From JAFDVN01 sp964472275 (GTDB lineage: Bacteria; Acidobacteriota; Holophagae; Holophagales; Holophagaceae), in assembly GCA_964472275.1 (NCBI GenBank), contig CAYYJN010000032.1, forward strand, positions 1-21,384: DNA of 21,384 bases, given 5' to 3'. Position 1 is the stretch's first letter. Each line of letters opens with the position of its first letter. Positions 14,770 through 21,339 of the stretch are shown in pieces. A program made the translations under genes and the position numbers. The notes under the pieces are model-generated. The model saw nothing but the letters and a program-made list of their open reading frames with translations, was not told the DNA's origin and searched no databases.

Positions 14770-15129
14770 ATGGAGCATCCGAGCGAGGCCTTCTTCTTCG
14801 AAGCCGCCGTGGAGCGGCCGTTGTCGGTGGTGTTCCGCCGCGGCGACGGCGCGTGGGAGGGGCACGACTACCTCGTGGAAGTGGTGGCGGGGCGGATGGG
14901 TTTGGACGCCATGGATGTGGTGGTGGATTTCCGCGATCTCGAAGCGGCGCTGGACGCGCTGCTGGCGCCGATGCAGGGCAAGCTCCTTTCGGATCTCGGC
15001 CTCGACGGCCCCGTCGCGCTCGCGGAGAGCCTCGCGCGCGCGCTCGCGCCCATGCTGAGCGCGCCCGCGAAGCTCGTCTCCATCGCGCTGGTGGATGGGC
15101 GCGGACGGCGGATCGCGCTCCGGCCATGA
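14770..15129 (+). CDS. PTPS/QueD-like protein lacking zinc ligands
   Basis: This 119-aa protein follows the fold order of 6-pyruvoyl-tetrahydropterin synthase / 6-carboxy-tetrahydropterin synthase. FFFEAAV stands where F-x-A-A-H is expected, WEGHDYLVEV stands for LHGHNYRVEV, AMDVVVDFRDLEAAL stands for GMVxDFxDLK, and ALAESLARAL stands for PTxENLA. Two of three zinc histidines and the catalytic cysteine are missing; only the second His of the HGH pair remains. It is therefore probably not an active synthase. It heads a four-gene chain linked by ATGA overlaps. The start at 14770 lies 52 nt from the divergent ETF-QO start. The family assignment is by pattern only. Confidence 0.65.
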   Translation: MEHPSEAFFFEAAVERPLSVVFRRGDGAWEGHDYLVEVVAGRMGLDAMDVVVDFRDLEAALDALLAPMQGKLLSDLGLDGPVALAESLARALAPMLSAPAKLVSIALVDGRGRRIALRP

Positions 15130-15782
15130 AGGGTTGGAAGCCGCTGATCGAGGCGCCCGCCTTCCTCGCGGCGGCCCTGCTCTGCGCCTGGATTTCCAAC
15201 GCGCTCGCGGGCCCGACTCGGCGCCTCGCCTGGCGGCCCGAAGCGCCGACTGCCCTTCCCGCGCCTGCATCCGCATCGGTGCCCGCGTCGGCACCCGAGA
15301 CGGTTCCGAGGCCCGCGCCGATCCCGGTCGCGCCTCCGAAGGCCGCTCCCAAGCCAACCAAGGTCGCCGCCCCTAAGCCAGCAGCCACGGCTGATTGGGA
15401 TCCCGCCGCACTCCTCGCGCGCTTCCCGCCGCTGCAAGGCCAGGTCTACGCCGAGATCTCGGGCGATGAGGCCCGGTGGCTCCAACGCCACGGTGCGCTC
15501 ATCCTCGACGCCCGGCGCACGGCCGCCTTCGTCGAAGGCCATCTCCCGGGCGCGAAGAGCCTCTCCCTGTGGGAGGATGGCCTGCCCGCGAAGATCGCCG
15601 CGCTGAAAGGCGATCCGACCCTGCCCACGGTGGTCTACTGCGCGGGCGGCGACTGCGAGGATTCGCACCTGCTCGCGCAGAAGCTCTGGCTCGCGGGCTA
15701 CCGCAACCTGCGCGTCTACGCGGGCGGCTACCCGGATTGGGTGGGCAACGGCTGGCCGACCGGGAAGGGAACGGCGCCATGA
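15126..15782 (+). CDS. Membrane-anchored rhodanese-like protein
   Basis: The 218-aa protein starts at an ATG overlapping the previous stop (ATGA). A hydrophobic segment (about 8-28) anchors it. Residues 35-90 are an Ala/Pro/Lys linker that would span the periplasm. The rhodanese domain (about 100-215) has LILDAR (Asp128), FVEGHLPGAKSLSL (135-148), the active-site loop VVYCAGGDCEDS with Cys172, and the closing LRVYAGGYPDWVGNGWP. Such domains carry sulfur or act as redox cysteine proteins; Cys177 in the loop could pair with Cys172. It is followed by a MauE-like gene, which suggests periplasmic thiol chemistry. Confidence 0.88.
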   Translation: MKGWKPLIEAPAFLAAALLCAWISNALAGPTRRLAWRPEAPTALPAPASASVPASAPETVPRPAPIPVAPPKAAPKPTKVAAPKPAATADWDPAALLARFPPLQGQVYAEISGDEARWLQRHGALILDARRTAAFVEGHLPGAKSLSLWEDGLPAKIAALKGDPTLPTVVYCAGGDCEDSHLLAQKLWLAGYRNLRVYAGGYPDWVGNGWPTGKGTAP

Positions 15783-16228
15783 ACGGTCTTCGCCACCCCT
15801 GGCTCGTGCGGATCGCGGCGTGGGCGCTCGGCGCGGCCTTCCTCGCCGCGGCCTGGCCGAAGCTCGCCGATCCGCCTGGCTTCGCCGAAGCCATCCACGC
15901 CTACGCGCTCGTGCCGACCGCCTTGCTCGCGCCCATGGCCCTCGTCCTGCCTTGGCTTGAAGCGCTGATCGCCCTCGCGCTCATCTCAGGCCTCAAGCGG
16001 CGCACCGCATCGCTCATCGCCTCCACGCTGCTCATCGTCTTCATCACCGCCCTCGCCCTCAACCTCTGGCGCGGCCATCCCGTGGACTGCGGCTGCTTCG
16101 GCGCGACGACCGGGGCGCGGACGGCGGCCCAGCGGCTGACGAGCATGCGGTGGGATCTGCTGCGGGACGCGGGCCTGCTCCTGCTCGGGCTCTTCGTCCT
16201 GCGCGGACCGGGGGAAGACCGCGCATGA
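15779..16228 (+). CDS. MauE/DoxX-like redox membrane protein
   Basis: This 149-aa protein has about four membrane helices, starting with LVRIAAWALGAAFLAAAWPKL. A conserved GHPVDCGCFG (99-108; Cys104 and Cys106) in the loop between helices three and four is the hallmark of MauE-like members of the DoxX superfamily, linked to disulfide or quinone redox work. The ATG overlaps the rhodanese stop as ATGA, and its own TGA overlaps the next ATG in the same way. Working with the rhodanese on periplasmic thiols is inference. Confidence 0.85.
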   Translation: MNGLRHPWLVRIAAWALGAAFLAAAWPKLADPPGFAEAIHAYALVPTALLAPMALVLPWLEALIALALISGLKRRTASLIASTLLIVFITALALNLWRGHPVDCGCFGATTGARTAAQRLTSMRWDLLRDAGLLLLGLFVLRGPGEDRA

Positions 16229-16680
16229 AGCGAGTCGCGCGCTACGGGCTCGCGCTGCTCGCCGCGCTCTCGCCCCTCGCGGTGATCCACCCCGTCACGG
16301 TGGAAGGCCGCAGCATGGAACCCGGCCTCCGCAGCGGCCAGCTCGTCTTCGTGCTTTGGCCCTGGTGCGCCGGAGCGCCCACGCGCGGGCAGGTGTGGAT
16401 CGTGCAAGGCCCGGATGGCCCGGCCATCAAACGCCTCATCGGCCTGCCGGGCGAGACCATCACCGAACAGGGCGGCGATCTTTGGATCGGCGGCGCGCGC
16501 TTGAAGGAGCCGTATGTGGCGCGGGTGGACGCCAGCGATGGCGGCCCCTGGCCCTGCGGCGGCGGCTACCTCTTCCTGGGCGACAACCGCCCCAACAGCG
16601 AAGATGGCCGCGCCTGGGGACCGCTCGGGCGAACCGCGCTCCGGGGACGCGTCCTCTTCCAAGACCCCGCGCCCCGCTAG
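16225..16680 (+). CDS. lepB: Small signal peptidase I
   Basis: The 151-aa protein has one N-terminal membrane helix (about 6-23). Catalytic Ser30 lies in VEGRSMEPGL and Lys69 lies in AIKRLIGLPGE, forming the Ser/Lys dyad. GDNRPNSEDGR (119-129) corresponds to box E (GDNxxxSxDSR). It is shorter than typical LepB and has a single anchor, as in Gram-positive or secondary signal peptidases. Two Cys (48 and 111) could form a disulfide. It is translationally coupled to the MauE-like gene, so it may be a dedicated copy, with the housekeeping one elsewhere. Confidence 0.9.
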   Translation: MKRVARYGLALLAALSPLAVIHPVTVEGRSMEPGLRSGQLVFVLWPWCAGAPTRGQVWIVQGPDGPAIKRLIGLPGETITEQGGDLWIGGARLKEPYVARVDASDGGPWPCGGGYLFLGDNRPNSEDGRAWGPLGRTALRGRVLFQDPAPR

Positions 16681-16705
16681 ACTGAAGGTTCGCGGGAGGG
16701 GTTCA

Positions 16706-18016
16706 GTGGATCGTCTGGTGATCGAAGGGGGCCTTGGCCTGTCGGGGCGCATCCGGGTGGGCGGCGCGAAGAACGCGGCGCTGCCCTGCATCGCGGCGGG
16801 GCTGCTCTCCGACGGGCCCGTGAAGCTTGCTGGACTTCCCGCCGTATCCGACATCCGCACGATGTTGAAGGTGCTCGAAGGTCTGGGCTGCGCCGTCACG
16901 CGCACACCTTCGACCGACGGCCTGGAGCTGGAAGCCGAGATCCGCGCCGTGGACCTGGAGAAGGGCGAGCTGCGCGCGCCCTACGACTTGGTGAAGACCA
17001 TGCGCGCGTCCATCCTCGTGCTGGGGCCGCTGCTCGCGCGGCATGGCAAGGCTTCCGTCTCCTTGCCCGGCGGTTGCGCCATCGGCGCGCGGCCCGTGAA
17101 CCTGCACTTGGAGGCGCTCCAGCGCATGGGCGCGGAGATCCAGATTGACAAGGGCTATGTGGAGGCGCGCGTTCCCGGCGGCCGCCTCAAAGCGATGGAC
17201 CACACCTTCGACAAGGTGAGCGTGGGCGCCACGGAGAACCTGCTCATGGCCGCGACGCTCGCCGATGGGGTGACGACGCTCCGCAACTGCGCCATGGAGC
17301 CCGAGATCGGTGACCTCGCCGATCTGCTCGTGAAGATGGGCGCGAAGATCGAAGGCATCCACACCGCGACGCTTCAGATCACGGGCGTGGTCTCCCTCGG
17401 GCCGTGCGAGCACACGATCATTCCCGACCGCATCGAGGCCGGGACCTACCTCTGCGCCGCCGCCGCCGCGGGCGGGGATGTGGTCCTCGATCGCGTGGTG
17501 CCCGAGCATGTGCGCTCCCTCATCGAGCTATTGGACCGCTGCGGCTGCGCGCTCACCGAGCGCATGGGCCAGGACGGCCCCCAGCTCCGCATCCAGCGCG
17601 AGAAGGGGCAGAAGCTCCGCGCGCGCGACATCACCACCGCGCCCTACCCCGCCTTCCCCACCGATCTCCAGGCCCAGGCCATGGCCGTGATGACCCAGGC
17701 CAGCGGCATCAGCGTCATCAAGGAGACGATCTTCGAGAACCGCTTCCAGCACGCGATGGAGCTGGAGCGCCTCGGCGCGAACCTCCGCATTGACGGCGGC
17801 ACCGCCATCGTCGCGGGGCCTTCCCCCCTCACCGGCTGCACCGTGATGGCGACGGACCTGCGCGCCAGCGCCACCCTCGTCATCGCCGGGCTCGTCGCCA
17901 GCGGCGAAACCACCGTGGACCGCATCTACCACCTGGACCGCGGCTACGCCGGGCTCGAAAAGAAACTCCAAGCCGCAGGCGCCCGCATCACCCGCGTGAG
18001 CGGCGGGACGGTTTAA
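16706..18016 (+). CDS. murA: UDP-N-acetylglucosamine 1-carboxyvinyltransferase
   Basis: The 436-aa enzyme makes the first committed step of peptidoglycan synthesis, moving enolpyruvate from PEP to UDP-GlcNAc. GGAKNAALP (19-27) carries the Lys22/Asn23 pair, and the loop LPGGCAIGARPVNLHL (120-135) carries the catalytic Cys124, so it is the fosfomycin-sensitive Cys type. The end has RASATLVIAGLVASGETTV and YHLDRGYAGLEKKL as expected. The GTG start has a strong GGGAGGGG upstream. It lies 25 nt after lepB and may share its transcript. Element D with its T-run follows it. Confidence 0.97.
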   Translation: MDRLVIEGGLGLSGRIRVGGAKNAALPCIAAGLLSDGPVKLAGLPAVSDIRTMLKVLEGLGCAVTRTPSTDGLELEAEIRAVDLEKGELRAPYDLVKTMRASILVLGPLLARHGKASVSLPGGCAIGARPVNLHLEALQRMGAEIQIDKGYVEARVPGGRLKAMDHTFDKVSVGATENLLMAATLADGVTTLRNCAMEPEIGDLADLLVKMGAKIEGIHTATLQITGVVSLGPCEHTIIPDRIEAGTYLCAAAAAGGDVVLDRVVPEHVRSLIELLDRCGCALTERMGQDGPQLRIQREKGQKLRARDITTAPYPAFPTDLQAQAMAVMTQASGISVIKETIFENRFQHAMELERLGANLRIDGGTAIVAGPSPLTGCTVMATDLRASATLVIAGLVASGETTVDRIYHLDRGYAGLEKKLQAAGARITRVSGGTV

Positions 18017-18023
18017 AGAATCT

Positions 18024-18105
18024 TTCACCGCAGAGGCGCGGAGGACGCGGAGAAGAGCTGGCCGTTCAAGGTCCTTCTCGGCGTCCTCCGCGCCTCTGCG
18101 GTGAA
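18024..18105. repeat. Intergenic inverted-repeat element D (perfect 25-bp arms, TTCAAGG loop)
   Basis: Arms 18024-18048 and 18081-18105 are perfectly complementary over 25 bp; after one mismatch a further 6 bp (GAGAAG/CTTCTC) extend the stem. The loop includes TTCAAGGTCCTT. Each arm consists of 8-9-nt units: CGCAGAGG, CGCGGAGGA, CGCGGAGA. The motif order and loop match element C, although the arms differ by many bases. Confidence 0.85.
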
Positions 18106-18109
18106 TTTT
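18024..18109 (+). terminator. Likely intrinsic terminator of murA formed by element D
   Basis: On the plus strand the very stable stem is followed directly by four T (18106-18109). It lies 7 nt after the murA stop, as a terminator should. The T-run is short, so efficiency is uncertain. Confidence 0.5.
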
Positions 18110-18153
18110 CGCCCTTCCCCCGGATAAACTGGACCTTCCTAAACGGGGTCACG

Positions 18154-19101
18154 ATGTTCGGCGACATGAAGGTCTTTTCCGGCAGCAGCCATCCTGAGCT
18201 GGCTTCGGGCATCGCCGCGCACATCGGCATGCCGCTGGGCAAGCTCAAGATGACGCGGTTCTCCAACGAGAACATGAAGGTGAAGATCGAGGAGAATGTC
18301 CGCGAATCGGATGTGTTCGTCATCCAGACCTCCTGTCCGCCGGTGAGCGACAACCTGCTGGAGCTGCTCATCACCATTGACGCGCTCAAGTTCGCCTCCG
18401 CCGCGCGCATCACGGCCGTGCTGCCCTACTTCCCCTACGCCCGCTCGGACAAGAAGGACGAGGCGCGCATCTCCATCACGGCCCGGCTCGTGGCGGACCT
18501 GCTGGAGACGGCCGGCGCCGACCGCGTGCTGACGATGACGCTGCACGCGCCGCAGATCCTCGGCTTCTTCCGCAAGCCCGCGGATCAGCTCCTCGCCACG
18601 CCGATCCTGACCCAGCACTTCAAGCGCCAGAACCTCTCCAACGCCGTCGTCGTCGCCACGGACGCGGGCGCGGCGAAATTCGCCGGCCACTTCGCCAAGC
18701 GCCTCGGCACGCCCATGGCGATCATTGACAAGCGCCGCTCGGACGATTCGGAGAAGGCGAAGAGCGTCGCGCTCATCGGCGATGTGGACGGCAAGGACGC
18801 CATCATCTACGACGACGAGATCGCCACGGGCGGTTCCATCTCCGAAGCCGCGAACATCCTCCGCAAGTTCGGCGCGAAGACCGTCCGCGTGGGCGTGACC
18901 CACCCCGTGTTCAGCGGCCCGGCGGTGGACCGGCTCAATGAGGCCAACCTGGATGAGCTGGTCGTCACGGACTCCATTCCCGTGCCGAAGGAGAAGGCCG
19001 CCGCGCTGAAGAACCTGAAGGTGCTCTCCACCTCCGCCATGTTCGGCGACGCCATCCTCCGCATCCACGGCGGCCGCAGCATCAGCGAAATGCTGGAGTA
19101 G
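18154..19101 (+). CDS. prs: Ribose-phosphate pyrophosphokinase (PRPP synthetase)
   Basis: The 315-aa enzyme makes PRPP from ribose 5-phosphate and ATP for nucleotide, His and Trp synthesis. It begins MFGDMKVFSGSSHPELA, then has YFPYARSDKKDEARISITA (92-110, ATP flap and the Class I landmark), MTLHAPQILGFF (128-139, His131), DKRR (192-195) and the PRPP loop DDEIATGGSI (220-229). The usual loop is DDxxDTGGT, so Ala-Thr-Gly-Gly-Ser is a mild variant. ATG 18154 has GGGG a few bases upstream. The next gene starts 2 nt after its stop. Confidence 0.97.
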   Translation: MFGDMKVFSGSSHPELASGIAAHIGMPLGKLKMTRFSNENMKVKIEENVRESDVFVIQTSCPPVSDNLLELLITIDALKFASAARITAVLPYFPYARSDKKDEARISITARLVADLLETAGADRVLTMTLHAPQILGFFRKPADQLLATPILTQHFKRQNLSNAVVVATDAGAAKFAGHFAKRLGTPMAIIDKRRSDDSEKAKSVALIGDVDGKDAIIYDDEIATGGSISEAANILRKFGAKTVRVGVTHPVFSGPAVDRLNEANLDELVVTDSIPVPKEKAAALKNLKVLSTSAMFGDAILRIHGGRSISEMLE

Positions 19102-19103
19102 GC

Positions 19104-20291
19104 GTGGCCCTGGACCGCCTCCGCGCCAAGCTGGAAGGTCTGCCCGAAGCGCTCAACGCGCACCTCGCGGGCGAATGCTGGGCGCAGCTCCGGGAAGGCT
19201 TCAACCGCCCCTTCCTCGCGCTGCACCTCGCCGCCGAGCTCTACACCGCGCGCGTCGCCCTCGCCCTGGCGCTGGATCTGGGCTGGGAGGCGAGGCTCCG
19301 CGCGGGCACGGACGCGAAGGAGCTTCTCGAAGGGATGCCCGCCCAATGCCGCGTTCCGGTGGAGTGGATGCTCGGCTTTCTCGCGGATCAGGGGCTGCTC
19401 GCGCGGGAGGGCGCGCGCGTCCGCCTCGTCGGCGAACCCCAGATCAACCTCCCGGAGATCCGCGCCTTCGCCGCCGAGGAATCCGGCCCGAACATGGCGA
19501 CCTTCGACCTGCTGGATCGGGTGCGCGCCGTCATCCCGCCCTTCTTCACCATCGGCAAGCCCGGCGAGCCGCTGCTCTTCGACCTCACCACCTTCCCGCT
19601 CTGGCTCGCCTACTTCCGCAACGACAACCCGGTCTACCGCCCCAACAACCTGCTGCCGCTCATGGCGCTGCGCGAGCGTTTGATGGACGGCGGGCGCGCC
19701 GCGCGGGTGCTGGAGATCGGCGCGGGAAGCGGCTCCTTCCTCCGCATGCTTCACGAAGACGGCACGGCGAAGGGCTACCTCCCTCGCATCGCCAGCTACC
19801 GATTCACGGATGTGGCCCCGGCCTTCCTGCGCCGCGCCCAGCGGGAACTCGCCGCGGAGATGCCGGATCTGCCGCTGTCCTTCGCCGCCTTCGACCTCAA
19901 CGGCGACCTGGACGCGCAAGGGTTGGAGGACGGCGGCCTCGACGCCATCGTCGGCGTGAATGTCCTCCATGTGGCGAAGGACCTGCCCGGCGCGCTCGCG
20001 GGCCTGCGCCGCAAGCTCGCGCCGGGCGGCCTGCTCGCCTTCGGCGAATGCCTGAAGCCAAAGATCGAGGAACCCATCTACCTGGAATTCCTCTTCAACT
20101 TCATGGACTCCTTCCGCGGGGTGAACCTGGATCCGGCGCTGCGCCCGGTTCACGGCTTTCTCACGCCGGAACAGTGGCGCGCGCTCCTGGAGCATGCGGG
20201 CTACCGCGACATCCGCCCCTATCCAGACGCCCGCGCGCTCATGGAGGAAGTGCCGGACTTCTTCGTGGGCGGCTTCGGCGCCCGGGCCTGA
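19104..20291 (+). CDS. Class I SAM-dependent methyltransferase
   Basis: The 395-aa protein starts at GTG, 2 nt after prs. The N-terminal 180 residues look helical and have features of a winged-helix-like dimer region (PVEWMLGFLADQGLLARE) as in O-methyltransferases. Motif I VLEIGAGSGSFL lies at 202-213, followed by FTDVAPAFLRRAQ (motif II), LDAIVGVNVLHVAKDLPGAL (motif IV) and LAPGGLLAFGE. It resembles methyltransferase domains found in polyketide or nonribosomal systems. The acceptor is unknown. Its stop overlaps the next ATG (TGATG), so the two products probably work together. Confidence 0.85.
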   Translation: MALDRLRAKLEGLPEALNAHLAGECWAQLREGFNRPFLALHLAAELYTARVALALALDLGWEARLRAGTDAKELLEGMPAQCRVPVEWMLGFLADQGLLAREGARVRLVGEPQINLPEIRAFAAEESGPNMATFDLLDRVRAVIPPFFTIGKPGEPLLFDLTTFPLWLAYFRNDNPVYRPNNLLPLMALRERLMDGGRAARVLEIGAGSGSFLRMLHEDGTAKGYLPRIASYRFTDVAPAFLRRAQRELAAEMPDLPLSFAAFDLNGDLDAQGLEDGGLDAIVGVNVLHVAKDLPGALAGLRRKLAPGGLLAFGECLKPKIEEPIYLEFLFNFMDSFRGVNLDPALRPVHGFLTPEQWRALLEHAGYRDIRPYPDARALMEEVPDFFVGGFGARA

Positions 20292-20917
20292 TGGCCTCGC
20301 CGCTGCGCCAACTCCTGCTCCAGCGCGCCGCGCGCCTGCAAGGACGCTCCGCGCTCACCGCGCCGGGTTGGGGCACGCTCTCTTGGAGCGCCTGGCGCAA
20401 CCGCGTGGAAGGTGTGGCCTTTGGACTGTTGTCGGAAGATCCGTCACCAAGCTCGGTCGCGCCGCGTGGCGATTCCCCGTGGACCTGGGCGCTGGAAGTC
20501 GCCGCCGCCTGCGCGGGAATTCCGCTCGATCAACGAGCGCGCGACTGCGATCCCGCCATCTTCGGCGGCGCGCGCTTCAATTCCCAGGAAGGACGCCACG
20601 CCTTCCACGAATGCGAAGACACGCTCTCTGACGCAACGCCCTTCGATGCCCGCCTCACCCATGGCGACCTCATCCTCAGACTCCAACGCTGGAATCGCAA
20701 ACTAGGCTGGGACCACGCCACCGCGGTTCAGGTGCCCATGGACGCCCTCCCCACCCCGCCGGGCCGCGCGGTGCTGTGGAACCTCCTGTACGCGGGAGGT
20801 CACGCCGTGCTGGTGAAGGACGCTCCCACCGAGCGCGGTGGCTTGGCGCGGCTCCTTCGCAGAAAACCCGATGGTCCGACCTGGGACCCCTCGCCCTTCA
20901 CCGCCTTCTGGGACTGA
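20291..20917 (+). CDS. Degenerate, truncated AMP-ligase (ANL)-like protein
   Basis: The protein is 208 aa. Residues 6-50 (LRQLLLQRAARLQGRSALTAPGWG and LSWSAWRNRVEGVAFGLL) mirror the opening of acyl-CoA synthetases and adenylation domains. Residues 121-180 (RLTHGDLILRLQRWNRKLGW, AVQVPMDAL, LLYAGGHAVLV) mirror the A4/A5 segment. The Ser/Thr/Gly-rich ATP-binding loop normally before THxDL is missing, as is the whole adenylation C-terminus, so it should not adenylate. A full ANL enzyme has about 500 or more residues. It is coupled to the methyltransferase and ends in TGA next to the opposite gene's stop. The family call is tentative. Confidence 0.55.
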   Translation: MASPLRQLLLQRAARLQGRSALTAPGWGTLSWSAWRNRVEGVAFGLLSEDPSPSSVAPRGDSPWTWALEVAAACAGIPLDQRARDCDPAIFGGARFNSQEGRHAFHECEDTLSDATPFDARLTHGDLILRLQRWNRKLGWDHATAVQVPMDALPTPPGRAVLWNLLYAGGHAVLVKDAPTERGGLARLLRRKPDGPTWDPSPFTAFWD

Positions 20918-21103
20918 TCAGGAAGCCCGCGCCGCCCACACTCTCAAGGGCCGTTGCGACAAGTCCCACACCTGGAAACCCCAGGGCAGTTTGGAGACCC
21001 CCAGCCGTTTTCGGATCTGGGTCCGCGCCTCCGCCATGGACCTGGCCTGCACCGGTCCATGCTCGGTGACGAATCCGGGAAAGCGGTAGCCGTAGGCGTG
21101 CAT
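20918..21103 (-). CDS. Conserved-looking 61-aa hypothetical protein
   Basis: The ATG at 21103 has a strong GAGGTGA about 3-6 nt upstream, and a promoter-like sequence lies above it. The protein is basic and aromatic-rich: it begins MHAYGYRFPGFVTEHGP, then has an amphipathic part (ARSMAEARTQIRKRLG) and ends LPWGFQVWDLSQRPLRVW. No membrane segment, signal or known motif is seen. The stop TGA is directly apposed to the stop of the plus-strand gene, forming TGATCA with no gap. I do not recognise a function. Confidence 0.7.
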   Translation of the reverse strand: MHAYGYRFPGFVTEHGPVQARSMAEARTQIRKRLGVSKLPWGFQVWDLSQRPLRVWAARAS

Positions 21104-21120
21104 GAATCACCTCACGACTC

Positions 21121-21149
21121 TAATTTCGTCTTTTTTTCGCATTCGTCAA
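21121..21149 (-). promoter_or_regulatory. Putative promoter of the 61-aa gene
   Basis: On the minus strand TTGACG (21149-21144) is followed by a 17-nt A-rich spacer and AAATTA (21126-21121), or 18 nt and AATTAG. The -35 is near consensus and the -10 is weak. The region is the most AT-rich in the neighbourhood, and the gene start lies about 20 nt downstream. Confidence 0.4.
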
Positions 21150-21204
21150 GAGACGATTTTCACCCGCCCGCTCAAGGCGCCCGCGGCTCCCGCGAACCCA
21201 AGCC

Positions 21205-21232
21205 TTGCCTTCCCCCAGCCCGCTGCTACACT
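21205..21232 (+). promoter_or_regulatory. Putative promoter of the tRNA genes
   Basis: TTGCCT (21205-21210), a 16-nt spacer and TACACT (21227-21232) form a reasonable sigma-70-type promoter ending 15 nt before tRNA-Gln. Confidence 0.55.
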
Positions 21233-21247
21233 TGAGGTTCCGCTCTT

Positions 21248-21322
21248 TGGGGAGTGGTCTAATGGTAGGACAACAGATTCTGATTCTGTCAGGTGAGGGT
21301 TCGATTCCTTCCTCCCCAACCA
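21248..21322 (+). tRNA. tRNA-Gln (anticodon CTG), CCA encoded
   Basis: The cloverleaf folds by eye: acceptor TGGGGAG/CTCCCCA (21248-21254 with 21312-21318), D arm GTCT/GGAC, anticodon stem ACAGA/TCTGT around loop TTCTGAT, T arm GAGGG/CCTTC with one G-T pair around TTCGATT. The anticodon CTG reads CAG (Gln). Discriminator A is at 21319 and CCA at 21320-21322. Confidence 0.95.
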
Positions 21323-21339
21323 CTCCAGCAGCACCAGAC

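Noticed and set aside
13555..15357. 600-codon minus-strand frame overlapping ETF-QO, the QueD-like gene and the rhodanese gene
   Set aside because: Arg/Ala/Gly/Pro-rich with no family features, in a different frame from ETF-QO.
13044..15782. 912-codon plus-strand open frame
   Set aside because: It is mostly the antisense of ETF-QO. Only its end is genuine: its last 218 codons are the rhodanese gene, with its own ATG at 15126.
4256..18109. CRISPR array as the explanation for the spaced short repeats
   Set aside because: The units are 7-9 nt without spacers, arranged as inverted arms, and no cas gene is present.
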